Of a stretch of 64,000 nucleotides of DNA, positions 1 to 10,059 are shown one piece after another; the stretch's first letter is position 1, and each line of letters starts with the position of its first letter. A program made the translations under genes and the position numbers. Under the pieces are notes generated by a model. The model was not told where the DNA came from and did not search any database. It worked only from the letters and a program-made list of their open reading frames with translations. Origin of the DNA: Armigeres subalbatus (taxonomy: Eukaryota > Arthropoda > Insecta > Diptera > Culicidae); assembly GCF_024139115.2 (NCBI RefSeq), contig NC_085140.1, positions 320,605,259 through 320,669,258 on the forward strand, written 5' to 3'.

Positions 1-1150
1 ATTGATTAATATTCAGCTGGCTTTGCACATTTTTGCGAACATTTTAATCGGCAACCGCCGGCGTTGGATATTGGATCCATAGTTGACGGGGACGTTAACC
101 CTTTGTAGTGAATGGGAGTTTCAATATGAATACAAGACTGACACAATATTGATTTCAGTTTAGAATATGGTCGGCCACAATCAATCTTTTCAGAATGTTG
201 ATTGGAGCAATAGTGTTTATAATTCGGATTCATTCATTTCCCAACAAGTTCAAAGTACCCTATTTCCTGTATAGACAACATATCAGCAGACGAAAGTACC
301 ATTCACAATTTAATTGCGGCCCTTTTCGTTACTTCCCTACGATTATCATCATTTCTTTCGAAACAGCTTGGTCTGGTGGCAAAAGGTTCTACTCCAGCTA
401 AACCACGGCCAAACCAGAGGTAGACCAGATTGGTGGAGAGACGGGAAACGGCTAGTTGCTTGTGCACAAATTGCGTCTCCTTTACATTGGTGTAAGTGTG
501 ACTGACTTTCGGCTCTGGAGATAGCTCGGGCATTGGCCTCTTCACTCTCTCGCGCGATTCACGGAGTAGTCGTCGTCGTTGTCTAGTTTATGCTCTGTTC
601 TCAGTGGGGTTCATCCACCCACTCGCGTTTCCAAACTCCACCTGTCCGTCCAACCGCAGTTGGACGGGTTCTGGTTCTTGCTGGACTCGGGGACTACCAT
701 CGAGTATCGCGTTCTCTACCGAGCCAGCAGGTTTGCCTTTCTTTATCGTCGCAAGCAAGCAGTTAGTCAGCAGTGCTGTTTCCATATCGTCGCTGTTGTT
801 GCTAGAGGCTAGAGGCTAGGTCTATGCATGTGTGCCAAACCAGTTCGGTTCGATTGCGCTAAAGCAGTAATGGAAACCGCGTAGCGATAGTATCTTTCCT
901 CTACTGTGAAATTGTGGTTTCCTGGTACGGGACCTCAATTTGCCCATAATACAATGTTGTGGAAAAAATAATCGGTCAGGGTAAATGATTCCGATGAATT
1001 TTACAGCGCCATATGAATGCGACTGTTGTAAAAATAATTACTCCTAATTGTAATTTAGCAGGAAAAGCGTCGCAGAATAATGTCATCACATAGCTCAAAT
1101 AGATCTTCACTCCCCGGAAAAGGGCTAACTTCGGCACAGTCCGTCATTTG
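1..1150. other. Unassigned sequence with a GC-richer island
   Basis: I recognise no gene or element here. Bases 400-840 are less AT-rich than their surroundings and contain CGTCGT runs and a short tandem GAGGCTA, as in untranslated first exons or upstream regions of mosquito genes. All open frames are under 82 codons, overlap on both strands and look random. A non-coding exon or enhancer is possible but not shown. Confidence 0.3.
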
Positions 1151-1291
1151 AAGCTTCTGAGAAAGAGTGGATGAAGCCAACACCCATCAGAAAACCCTCC
1201 AGTTTAGAATTGCGTTCCAACACCGTGGGCTTTGCTTGAATCCATGAAGCGATCGCTTTGGCTTGTCTACTAGGTTTGATGACGCAGTGAC

Positions 1292-1381
1292 ATCTTCAGG
1301 TGCGATGTACTTATAAGAGATGATCCAGTCTCCGGCTGAAAAATTCTTTAATAAAGCTATAATAATAATCTTCAGGTGCGA
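1292..1381 (+). mobile_element. Very short retro-insertion with 14-bp target duplication
   Basis: The 14-mer ATCTTCAGGTGCGA occurs at 1292-1305 and again at 1368-1381, and removing one copy plus 1306-1367 restores the copia reading EEDVYLVAPEDVT. The 62-bp insert ends in an ATA-rich tail on the plus strand and contains AGAGATGATCCAG followed by CTTTAATAAAG. That resembles the block at 53981-54034 (AGAGATGAGCCAG, TCTAATAAAG). It is therefore read as a severely 5'-truncated LINE or SINE 3' end, inserted in plus orientation. Confidence 0.75.
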
Positions 1382-1412
1382 CCAAATAGACATCTTCTTC
1401 CAACTCAATGTG

Positions 1413-1620
1413 AGCTTCGTAGCCGTGCGGTTAGGTTAGCACGTCCATCGTCTAGATTCTAGGCGCATGTGCTATAGAGTGTGGGTTCGATTCCCGCCCC
1501 AATAAGGTGAAAACATTTCGTTGTTTCCACTGGTTCACTGGGTGTTGTGTAAATGTCCTGTCCGAAGGCACATGATAGGTGTTAAGTGTTGTTCAGTCTG
1601 TACGGTGTTTCTGTTTTTGT
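1413..1620 (+). mobile_element. tRNA-derived SINE, family A, degraded copy
   Basis: A Pol III internal promoter is visible: an A-box-like TAGCCGTGCGGTTA and a B-box GGTTCGATTCC, followed by CCCGCCCC, AAGGTGAAAAC, CACTGG-TCACTGGGTGTTGTGT and AGTCTGTACG. The same order occurs at 46191-46395, a full copy with target duplications, and at 16726-23006. This copy has a duplicated GGTTA near the A box and lacks the CTCTGGTCGAAGAC block near the 3' end. It lies between copia blocks. Confidence 0.8.
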
Positions 1621-1631
1621 ACAGAACTACA

Positions 1632-1917
1632 CTGCCGCTAACCACAAGTCGAGCACATCTGTATATGGTCGGGGTTCAGCCAAATCACACCAAGCGCCAT
1701 CGAAAAATTACCGATTTTTCGATCGCAAATCGCATCGAATATCCCTCAACCCCATAACTGAGGATATGCTACTGCAAATGTATGCTTAAATTGATATGAA
1801 ACTTTTTCCGTTGTCCTTGTATGAACAAAATATCACAAGTCAGTCGAAAAGCCGCTTGGTGCGGTTTGGCTGAACCCCGACCATATACAGATGTGCTCGA
1901 CTTGCGGTTAGCGGCAG
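1632..1917. mobile_element. MITE with about 66-bp terminal inverted repeats
   Basis: The left arm (1632-1697) and right arm (1851-1917) are close reverse complements. Both start CTGCCGCTAACC when read inward and share AAGTCGAGCACATCTGTATA, GGTCGGGGTTCAGCC and CACCAAGCG. The arms differ at only a few positions; the roughly 150-bp middle is unrelated. It has no coding capacity and sits inside the copia relic next to SINE A. No clean target duplication is visible, so the superfamily is unassigned. Confidence 0.8.
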
Positions 1918-2204
1918 GACAGTTGGTGAACAAACGAACTGCTACTGCCAATTTCGCAACAGAAGAAAATGTTTCACCATTATGCACTCTAGCTCCTGAA
2001 AACCCTTCGTTACCAATCGTGCTTTGTCATCTTGTTTCGATTCCATCCGCCTAATATCTACAATTTTATCCTTCTGGTAGTCGTCGGAGATGGACGAACT
2101 CGGATTAAGGCACAATTCGCCGGTAAGGTTCTGCATTACTGTTGGCAGGTGCATCCGTGGACACGTCTGTCGTGAAAGACACCAATTGTTCTGCCCGAGC
2201 ATAA

Positions 2205-2943
2205 AGTTGGGGAAATTCCCTATCCCTAACTACAAAATATTTAAAGTGGTCGACCGAAGTTCAACGAAGTCAATAATAGTGCGCCTCCACCTGCGAATAA
2301 ATATCCGCCTTCTATACGGATTGGAACTAACCTGCCTTGCCCACCGTAACCTCATCGACACCCTGTCGCCGACATTCAACCAGTACGTGAGAGCTGCCTC
2401 TGGACTGTTCCTGTTTATACCTGCCGATGCCGCCCGTACCGAGATAGCCATCCTGCCATTCCGCCATAGTATGAACCTTTGCGGCAGTCATCTGCCGGAA
2501 AGCTGCCGCACTTGCCTATTCCACATCCGGACATCTTAGGATCTCTATGTTCAATAAAGGAGATCGGTTTCTACGTACGATGGCTGGTGCCGGTCACCTT
2601 TCAGTGGTTCGGTTCTACCGGCATGGAGCGAGGATCTGCCAAACCTCTTCACTTCTTCAGCAACCTGAAACAGCTCCAACTTTTTCGCAGAGATGACTAT
2701 TCAGAGGCACTCAGAAGATCGGAGGCAGAACTGTTGTATGGCGAACACAGAAACCAAGAACACAAGTTAACAGGTGGTTCAGTTTCAAGCCGTAGAGTTG
2801 GAATCGGGTTCATCGGTCTCAACACCACCATCTCGAACAACTTTCCCAGCATTTGCAATATCTTTGCCGCCGAAGCTGCTGCAGCTTTTATCGCAGTCGC
2901 GTACCCATCGAGAAAGCCGCTTCTAGTTCTGAGTGGTAAGTGA
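2205..2943 (+). pseudogene. I-clade LINE relic: reverse transcriptase C-end and RNase H
   Basis: One frame reads LLYGLELTCLAHRNLIDTLS, then RAASGLFLFIPADAARTEI and AILPFRH. This is the block after the RT palm in I-clade LINEs (family pattern: ILYGxE, L.P.Y, RxASGLLPSTP, EAGxLPFR). A second frame, about 2755-2935, reads TGGSVSSRRVGIGFIGLNTT, then FPSICNIFAAEAAAAFIAVA and LLVLSGK, matching an RNase H domain (YTDGSK..GxG, CSIFSAE, ..SDS). The catalytic Asp of TDGS is changed to Gly and the reading ends mid-domain. It is a broken, 5'-truncated copy. Naming the exact family would need alignment. Confidence 0.65.
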
Positions 2944-2995
2944 GGTTTACTGGTGTCGAACAAATTGGGCGGAAGGGGCTCATATTTTTATGTAG

Positions 2996-3130
2996 TCTGT
3001 CTTTGTATATTGGGGTACACTTTGCGATTGCGAAAATCGAAGACAGTCACGAAAATATGAAATACATCTAACGTTAATATCTCAGCGTTTCTCGATAGGT
3101 TTCCATTTTTTTTTTGGGCCATTCGATCAA
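2996..3130 (+). repeat. Dispersed repeat family R1, copy 1
   Basis: Shares the ordered blocks AGTCTGTCTTTGTATATTGG, GGTACACTTTGCGATTG, GTCACGAAAATATGA, TAACGTTAATATCTCAGC, TTTCTCGATAGG and CCATTCGATCA with the reverse complement of 58010-58160. It has the same architecture as the weaker copies at 9520-9690 and 10060-10240. It is non-coding, with no terminal repeats seen. It could be a MITE or a LINE 3' fragment. Confidence 0.6.
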
Positions 3131-3608
3131 TGATAGGTCAATGCTTCTTATTATCGATAAATGGTAAAAAGTCTAGAAATAGGTAAACCAACCAATCACG
3201 TACATGCATCACAAGCACAGACATCAAAATCAAGCAACTTATGGGTTTGGATCTAATCCTCAGTTCGAACAAGATTTCAAGCAAAGCGGACGCAGCGGAG
3301 CGGACACAGCTGTACGGAAGCTCAATTAATTTCATTTCATTTAACTAACAGAAACAAAACCAAGGAATCTTGCCAGAAAATTTCACTTTTCGACGACGAC
3401 AGCCAAATCGATAAAGACGCCACTTAAGTGGGAAATTTCGTTATATGGGTATTTTTTTCCAGCGGTAAGCACCTCTTCTTGGATAGATAGTTTTAGTCCT
3501 GAAAAGGACTGTGTGTAATTAATTCTTGAACTTTCGGCGGAGACCAAACGTTGCAAATCAATACAAAATTGTCAAAACGACTTATCTGGTTTCGTAAACA
3601 TAGATTCA
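3131..3608. other. No recognisable feature
   Basis: AT-rich sequence without a supported gene. It contains GCGGACGCAGCGGAGCGGAC (about 3288-3307), a small imperfect tandem. I see nothing else. Confidence 0.4.
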
Positions 3609-3736
3609 AATGTCGATTTGACGAATCTGATAGCCCTCCCACGCAAACCAACACCACCGATAAGAAGTTCATGCCTTCACCTATTGATGGTGTTGGTTTG
3701 CGTGGGAATGCAATCAGATTCATCAAATCGACGTTA
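3609..3736. repeat. Near-perfect 128-bp hairpin
   Basis: Arms 3609-3659 and 3686-3736 are reverse complements with few mismatches: both read AATGTCGATTTGA or AACGTCGATTTGA at the outer end and CCCACGCAAACCAACACCA at the inner end. The loop of about 26 bases includes AAGTTCATGCCTTCACC. Both strands are open for about 70 codons only because of the symmetry. It is probably a small fold-back MITE. The stem is long enough to make double-stranded RNA if transcribed. Confidence 0.85.
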
Positions 3737-3803
3737 GTGAAGTGTGGGGTGATAAGTGAGATATGAGAAGTAAAAACCCAACTTAATTCACCGAGTAGTG
3801 ATA

Positions 3804-4177
3804 CTGCCTTTCTCGCATTTAGCTAAGACACCAACCTTATATGGAGCTAATATAGTTCGATGAACCACTTTCTTAATAGCTTCTAAACGCAACGGTCGAT
3901 CGTTACCAAATTCAATAGTGATCAACTAGGACTTGTCCTCTGTCGAATGCAACTTGTTGCGAGAAAATCGGTTAATGATTACGATATGAAAAGTTGTCAT
4001 GTTTTTCCTAGCTTTTGTGCACACACATACACACACATACACACATACATACACACGGACAGACAGACATGTCGATTGGTATATAACACTATGGGTCTCC
4101 GAGACTTATATAAAAAGTTCGTATTCGGAGTGGAATGATAGCCTTTCGGTATAACTTTGTTGTACGAGAAAGGCAAA
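3804..4177 (+). mobile_element. Repeat family R2 (GCCTTTCTCG termini), copy 1
   Basis: The ends are short inverted repeats (CTGCCTTTCTCGC at the left, GTACGAGAAAGGCAAAAA at the right). Internally there is CTGTCGAATGCAACTTGTTGC, a CA/TA-rich microsatellite at 4019-4060, and GTCGATTGGTATATAACACT. The same blocks in the same order occur at 12641-13038 and, inverted, at 47589-47900. It is non-coding and about 375 bp. The terminal repeats suggest a DNA transposon derivative. Confidence 0.7.
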
Positions 4178-4179
4178 AA

Positions 4180-4640
4180 CGATAGAAATGGTAATTGATT
4201 AGTTATAAGTAACAAAATATATGTGGTAAGAGAGAAGTGTTACCATTCAAGAGAAGTGAGAAATGAGACAAAAAAGTGATAAAAGCAAATTGAGAATTGT
4301 AAAGTGATGAAGTAAAAAATTATACATGAGATGCTAGATGTGAAAAGAAATGATAATCGAGACGTGACAAATAGAATGTGAGAAATAAGACGTGAAGAGA
4401 GGAATGAGAAGTGAGAAGTAGGAAATAAGAAGCGAGAAGTGAGATGTGAGAGGACGATTATATGTGATAAATGATAATTGATAAATGAGAAATGATTGGT
4501 GAGTGAGAAGTGAGTTGCATAGAGTTTTTTTTTAGTCTCTAATAAAGATTTAAAAAAATGTCAAGAGTAAGAAATGAGAATAAAGAGTGAAGAAGTGAAA
4601 GAAAAAATAAAGAAGTGTGAAACGAGAATTGACAAGATAG
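4180..4640. repeat. Degenerate GAGAAGTGAGAAATGAGA array
   Basis: Imperfect tandem purine-rich words of 7-10 bases (GAGAAGTGA, GAAATGAGA, GATGTGAGA) fill this stretch. The same word set recurs at 36726-37165 and 46030-47050, on both strands. It is not coding. TCTCTAATAAAG-like bases near 4535-4550 resemble the LINE/SINE 3' end seen at 53981. Confidence 0.7.
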
Positions 4641-4859
4641 AAGTTTGGAATGAACTGCGAATTTCAATAAGGTGACAAAAATCAACTTGCAAGTTTTGCT
4701 CATCGAGCTCATTTGACAGACACTTATAATGTCAATATGTCTTTTGGTTGTCCAATAAAGTTGTGCACAGATAAATTTATGTTTCGAGTTTTGCAAAATC
4801 GGGGACCGTTGTACTTTAGTAAATATCGAAAACGCTTACTTTGGGTTTGGACGGAGGTA
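4641..4859. other. No recognisable feature
   Basis: AT-rich linker between the GAGA-type array and a LINE relic; nothing seen. Confidence 0.4.
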
Positions 4860-5870
4860 TTCTAATTTAGATCCGTAGAATCTCCGTCCGGCTGTGAAGA
4901 TGGGACTAATGCACCAAAGAGTATGTCCGGGGGGTGAGGGAACTAATCCTGATAGAATAAGCCTGCGTCCTTCAAAAAGCAAAAAAAAGTGCTGCCGTAT
5001 GTACCTTCATCATCCGCAAGCCCGTCCCGTATACTGACCAGGATCTCATAAAGCTCCCTGGAATTGTCGTATTTGGGACAGCGACATACGAAATGCTCTA
5101 CGCTGGTTTCAAATTGCAATGAGACCGGAAAAGGCCTCTACCGAAACTGTGGGAGACAAACAATTTTCCAACAAACAATTTAAGCTGAATAAGCTAGTTT
5201 TTTTTTATCTGTCGAAGACTATGTGAAAATGTGAAAATGCGTTTTATAAACTTCCAATGTTTGTTGGGTTGTGTGACCGGTCCCGAGTCTAAAAAAGAGA
5301 TTACTTATTATTCCTTTTGGGAAATTGACCGAAGACCGATCTTCATGACAAAGCCCAGTCCTGATCGACGACACGCAGCCCTTGATGTCCGGTACAAGCG
5401 AGTGCATCAGCAGCAGCCTCTCCCCTGATGTCAAAAATTCCCGGGTTCCAGGGGTGCTTGGTGTGCTATTTGCCGGATGTGCGCCCGAAAAAAATGCTGC
5501 ATTGGCGGGCCAGGCTCTCTAATCTGGTCAGGCTAGGACCGGAGATTCCAAAGCCGACGCCTCGGCCGCAAACGGAACCATCGGTGGATCGGATCTTATG
5601 GTTCCGGAAGCGTGTTGCGGTTAGCTTCACAACTGACCTTCTCAATTTGTCCGTGGTGTCGTAGGAAAGGAGCGGCGATGGTTTTGTCGATAGTAGTGGA
5701 AGACATCAGCCAGCAGCGAAGAAGGAAGCTTTGCAACAGAGAGTCGCCCGCAAGAACCCAATGCCGAAAAGGTATCATGCCGGCATTCACACAGACCGCT
5801 TTCGCGGGGATGGACGGTAGAAGGCCGGAGGCAAAATGGACGTAACTGTTTGAAAACAGGGTACACGGCG
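4860..5870 (-). pseudogene. I-clade-like LINE relic: RT end, RNase H, C-terminal Cys motif
   Basis: On the minus strand the order matches an I-clade Pol. About 5850-5740 gives LRPSTVHPRESGLCECRH in one frame and VNAGMIPFRHW in another, the ASGLLPSTP and AGxLPFR blocks. About 5590-5460 gives STDGSVCGRGVGFGISG and QCSIFFGRTSG, an RNase H start retaining TDGS. About 5440-5390 gives IRGEAAADALA, the RNase H end, so the middle of the domain is deleted. About 5120-4990 gives SVEHFVCRCPKYDNSRELYE, a C-terminal Cys-rich knuckle. Several frameshifts and the deletion show it is dead. It is on the opposite strand to the related relic at 2205-2943. Confidence 0.6.
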
Positions 5871-6560
5871 CTAACGAGGCTCTTCGTAGCTTCGCTGAGT
5901 TCCGGAAAACCTCAAATGGAATGATCGAATTTTTATAATTAAGAAGTTCTTGAATAATAGAAATAAAGTAACTAATCGTTTTATGAATTAGAAATATTGA
6001 ATTGATCGAAGATTTTGAATTTCAAACAAGGTTAAAACTACAGCAGTCCTAATCTTGTAGCTACAACACCTAGATACAGACACTAAAATGCTCCTATATT
6101 TGTGAAGTGCGTCTGAAACTAATACCAAGCTAATACTATTACTAATTAAAAACAAGCTACTAAATAATTCATACTGAGTTCAATAGTTTTCTTACATATG
6201 ATGTTACAAGTTGGTTCAGGATGTTGTTAAAATAACTAAATTTGTTAACGTAACTTTGAAATCTAACTCATGCTGTTATAAATTGTTAAAAAAAAGTCTT
6301 AACAATTTATCATAACAAGTCTTAACAACGTTATAAATAACTGACGCTGTTACAATTGTGTTTTGTTTTGCTTTTCTACTCGGGGAGCCATAATGCGTTA
6401 TAAATTACTTATCTTGAAACGTGTCCCGAAAACAGCTGACTATTTCGATCAAAAACTGGTTGCACCAGTAACCTCCCATTTATCGCAAAAGCCTACGCAT
6501 TGGCAGCCTTGAACCGGGTTACAAATCGGTAAGCGAAAGGAGCGCATGCAAAATACCGGT
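5871..6560. other. AT-rich sequence with a short perfect hairpin
   Basis: No gene seen. ATAAATTGTTAA (6278-6289) and TTAACAATTTAT (6299-6310) form a perfect 12-bp stem, surrounded by repeated TAACAA and GTTATAA words. These words resemble the ends of the MITE family at 17438 and 25368, but the rest does not match. Confidence 0.4.
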
Positions 6561-7260
6561 CGGCGGGGCCTAACTACCCAACCAAGTCACGGTATGACAA
6601 AACCCGAAAAAATTTACGCACCGACCAACTTACAAACTGCCTACCACCACAATCACATCTCACGCGCCGCCAGTCATCAACCAGCCTGGCCTGTTCACGC
6701 ATCCCATTGACCACGCACCTCCAAAAACATAAAAACAAAACACGCCTCGAACCCAACCCTGAAAGCTTACCACAGCAACTCCACCTCTCTGCTGGCGGAG
6801 CCCGGACAGCTCCCATACAGGTGCGTCCTCCCGGCCAGAGCGTGAGGAGACGGCCAGGAGCGGCGCGTGCAGTCGCACGCACTGGGTCACGAAAGCATTA
6901 TCGGCCGTTGTTTCGATTTTGTTTTATTTTTTCTTTGTGCGCCAGTGCCACAGCATGGAAGAGTTCAATCAACTCTCGAGTCACCGGCGCGGCGACGGCG
7001 ACGACGACGACGAAGACGATGGGTCCCGGCCCGACCACATCATCTCGGTTTGCGTCTTCGATCCGGACGGGGCGGTGCGGGACCGGTTCCAAAAAGCTCA
7101 CCAACACTAAGAATGGGTGGAAACAAGTTTTTAGGTTTCTTTCGTTTAGGAAATTAAGCGTAAACCGCTGTCATCCACCCGCTCCGGTGTGGCGACTTCG
7201 GCAGTGGTGCACGGATTTGATCCAGCATATTTTCGCTTCGAATTCGCCCTAGACTGGTTC
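6561..7260. other. GC-rich, low-repeat island
   Basis: Base composition rises sharply relative to both sides and I find no transposon motif. It contains an acidic short open frame (6955-7110). The island may be a first exon with its promoter. No Inr plus correctly spaced DPE was found on either strand by eye. Confidence 0.35.
6955..7110 (+). CDS. Candidate short coding exon, acidic, unknown
   Basis: An ATG in a fair context (CACAGCATGG) opens a 51-codon frame starting MEEFNQLSSHRRGDG, followed by an Asp/Glu tract (DDDDEDD), then DHIISVCVFDPDGAVRDRFQ and a stop. Third codon positions are strongly G or C (GAC, ATC, GTC, TTC, GGG), unlike the surrounding DNA, as in expressed mosquito exons. I recognise no family. 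It could be a complete micropeptide, a first exon whose real donor I cannot place, or chance in a GC island. The overlapping frames on both strands are read as shadows. Confidence 0.3.
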   Translation: MEEFNQLSSHRRGDGDDDDEDDGSRPDHIISVCVFDPDGAVRDRFQKAHQH

Positions 7261-8110
7261 ATGGAGATCTTAAGAAATCATAAGATTCTCAAAGGCGTGC
7301 AACACTGGTAAAAGGGGCAAGAAATCTCACCTGATTTTTGAAAACGTCGAGAGGCTCTATTTGTTTACTTTCTCTACTTTTAGTTTACTCCCGATTATTA
7401 CAAAGCCATACTAATATTTACATCAGGTTTTATAGCTGAGATCTGAAGAAGCCAGCATTTTCTAGCGTGTTCAGGTGAAAATATTGAAACAAATGCAAAA
7501 CTAGTCTAGATATTAGCGAAAGAGATGGAAATGAAATATAGCCTCTCATTTTTGACATACGACGTTTTCATTAATCATGCTAACAAATTGTTAGTAGGGA
7601 AACTCGTCTTTGATTTCATAGCATGTGCCCAAATCAATACCATTCGAAAACAAAGAATTGGTGCGCAAATTGTTTTATTTCTCATTTTTGTGATTTATTT
7701 CAGCAGTGAGCACGCCGGATAACAACAAAACACGACACAAATTAAGCCTAAATTGCCTGTTTTGCGAATGTTATTGATATAGGAGCATGTTATTAATAAT
7801 GGAACATTATGTTTAAACCTTGCCAATATTATAAGCCCGCATTCTAAGTTAGTCTAAGATCATCAATACAAAAAGGGCTTGAAGCATTTTGGGATACTTT
7901 CAAAATCAGACACAACATTAACTGTAGGATAAGATATCACGCTTGCAGTTTTCTTATTGATGCATAGAATGGATACCTTTATTGTATTGAAAGACTATCT
8001 AGATTCTGGATAGGCAAAATGTTTGATTGGAAATCTACTCTATAAGACGAATTCCTGATCCTGGAAATCTACTCTATAAGACGAATATCAATAACGCTAA
8101 TTAAATTTGA
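7261..8110. other. AT-rich sequence with a 25-bp direct repeat
   Basis: No gene seen. A 25-mer beginning TGGAAATCTACTCTATAAG occurs at 8028-8052 and again at 8062-8086, an exact local duplication offset by 34 bp. Confidence 0.5.
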
Positions 8111-9519
8111 AACATAAATGTGGTCTTCCGTAACCTGCTGTACATTTGCCCTACGTCGAAATTAAAAATACAAATGCGTCAGCCTAACGCCAATGCGCAT
8201 GCATCCCCCAGATCGAAGACCCCCCCATGCATGCACCTAAAATTGAGCGACCACTACTACACGAAAGTGCGATCCAAACTAACTCGCGAATTCGGTTGGT
8301 AAACAACAACAACACACTTTCATACATTTTCGGCCAAGCAAACGCAGCGGGTGACGCACGAATTCTGGCCTCTGGGGGGGACAATGACACATTACTCTCT
8401 CGAAGGCAGTCAGAGAGTTTACCCACTTTGAATGGGAGGACGGCATTCGCCACGTTTGGCAATATCCTCCTCACTTCGGTTGATTGGTTGGAATGTCGGC
8501 TATTTGTGTGCTGGTTTCGTTTGCAAAAAAAAAAACAGCAAACGAATATGGCTAGATAAAAAGTAGCGATAGAAAAATTTGCATGAAGTTAAAGAGAAAC
8601 CGGTTTAGAAGTGCCCGCAAAAAAACGCATGCAAAAACCGTTGGTTTAGGACGGTATGTTTATTGATTGCTACATTGCTTTTATTTAGCCCGAAGTAAGC
8701 GAGATAGTTCGTTGAACCGATCATCCTATTTGCCTACAAGAGCGAAATGGTAGGGACGGTCTTACGCGAGTCGCTGTTTAGCTCACGAAACAGTGAAAAA
8801 TATTTCGTGCACGGTTCAATGGTTTGATGTAGGTTCGAGATTGTCATTTCGTAGCTGTTGAAAAATTTGGAAAGCTGTAGATTTGCTACACGATGATGGT
8901 GAGTGAAAGGTTTGCAGATTTTGGAGATATAAATTCCATTTAAGGTATGGTTGTTCTACTTGAAACCATGTAGCAAGGTACTTGATAGTTGATTTGTTTG
9001 ATTATTATCAAATTAAATCTTTTATTCAGTTGAACATCTATTTCAACATTTATAAAACACGCTAATACACACTTATGAGCAATATAAAATCAATTCATTC
9101 TAATTGTAATCATTTTTGAATTACTCTCCTCCTCAAATCCAAATACATTTCTGATGATACATAGCAGAGTATATTCCAATCAGAACTAATTTGTCCTCCC
9201 TCACAGAGTTATGCTCCAAGACAAACTGGAATCTTTACTGCACTGTCTGCAGCATCAAAACACGGGCAGATACAAAAGAGAGGAACTAATAAGAAATAAA
9301 AATCCGGTTTTCCTCCGGTTGCTATCGTTGCCACTGAGATGCAGTCGGTGCACTTCTTGTTGGAATACTCGGAACTGCAATGTTTGTGTTCGGTTCACCT
9401 TACTCTTGCCACAGCAAGTCTCGCCATCGTGGGTCCTTTCAGCCTTCCCGTCATCTACGTCATGGTTTGCGAGCCCATTTCAAGGCAAGGACAACAAAAC
9501 AATTGTTTTGAGGTAAACT
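8111..9519. other. Low-repeat sequence, no gene assigned
   Basis: Open frames here (the longest about 110 codons, 8227-8559) overlap on both strands and end in a poly-A run; I do not support them as genes. Bases 8200-8240 contain ATGCATGCA words around a C-run. Nothing else recognised. Confidence 0.3.
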
Positions 9520-9690
9520 ACGTCTAAGGGGAAGACTCGGATACAGCACAGGGTGTAAAACGGAAATTTCCAAATTCGAGACCGTCACGAAATTAGGATA
9601 GATTTCAAACGCTAATAGCTCCTTTATCTTACGATGGATTTTCGAGATTTTATTATCAATCGAATCGGAAACTCTCCAGCAATTTTTTAT
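9520..9690 (+). repeat. Dispersed repeat family R1, divergent copy
   Basis: The block order is AAACTACGTCTAAGGGGAAG, TCGGATACA, GAGACCGTCACGAAAT, AACGCTAATAGCTCC, TTACGATGGATTTTCGAGAT and ATCGGAAACTC. This parallels 10060-10240 closely and 2996-3130 loosely. It is non-coding. Confidence 0.55.
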
Positions 9691-10059
9691 GCCCATTGGA
9701 ACTATTAAATATTAACGTAAAAACATTGAAAATCCCAATTCTTCAGAAACCCAGTAAAATTTCAGGGCTTCGTTACGGCCGCCATATGGTGCGGTTGGTT
9801 CTTGCGCTCTACTTTTGTGCGGTGATTCGCACAAAAACTAGAACAAAAGAGCCAAAGCCATGACCGCGGTCGAAGCAAAAGAGTAATGTTTATGAAAAAG
9901 TGCTTTAGGTGCTGGACATGTTCGCCCTTGCTAATAATTATTTAAAGCTTACACTGATGGACATAATTATACTTCAAATTTTCATTGTAATCACTCTAAA
10001 TGCATAAACAGGTTTATGTTAAAAGGCAATCGTAGACTAACCTTATAAAGCCAATTTTG
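9691..10059. other. Linker with a short hairpin
   Basis: TTTTGTGCG (9813-9821) and CGCACAAAA (9828-9836) form a perfect 9-bp stem with a 6-base loop. Nothing else seen. Confidence 0.4.

Larger units (their letters stand above)
1150..2085 (-). pseudogene. Ty1/copia reverse transcriptase relic, interrupted
   Basis: Read on the minus strand, this keeps recognisable copia Pol motifs in the usual order. First comes DDKARLVTKGFQ (about 2070-2010), matching the family KARLVAKGF block. Next, in another frame, is GETFSSVAKLAVAVRLF (about 1985-1935), matching ETFSPVAKL. Then EEDVYLVAPED, split by an insertion, and KRSLHGFKQSPRCWN (about 1245-1200), matching the KSLYGLKQAPRAWN block. Frameshifts and three insertions (a MITE at 1632-1917, a SINE at 1413-1620, a 62-bp insert at 1306-1367) separate the blocks, so it cannot make a working polymerase. 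I see no LTRs, gag or integrase. Copia assignment rests on the motif pair and their order. Confidence 0.75.
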
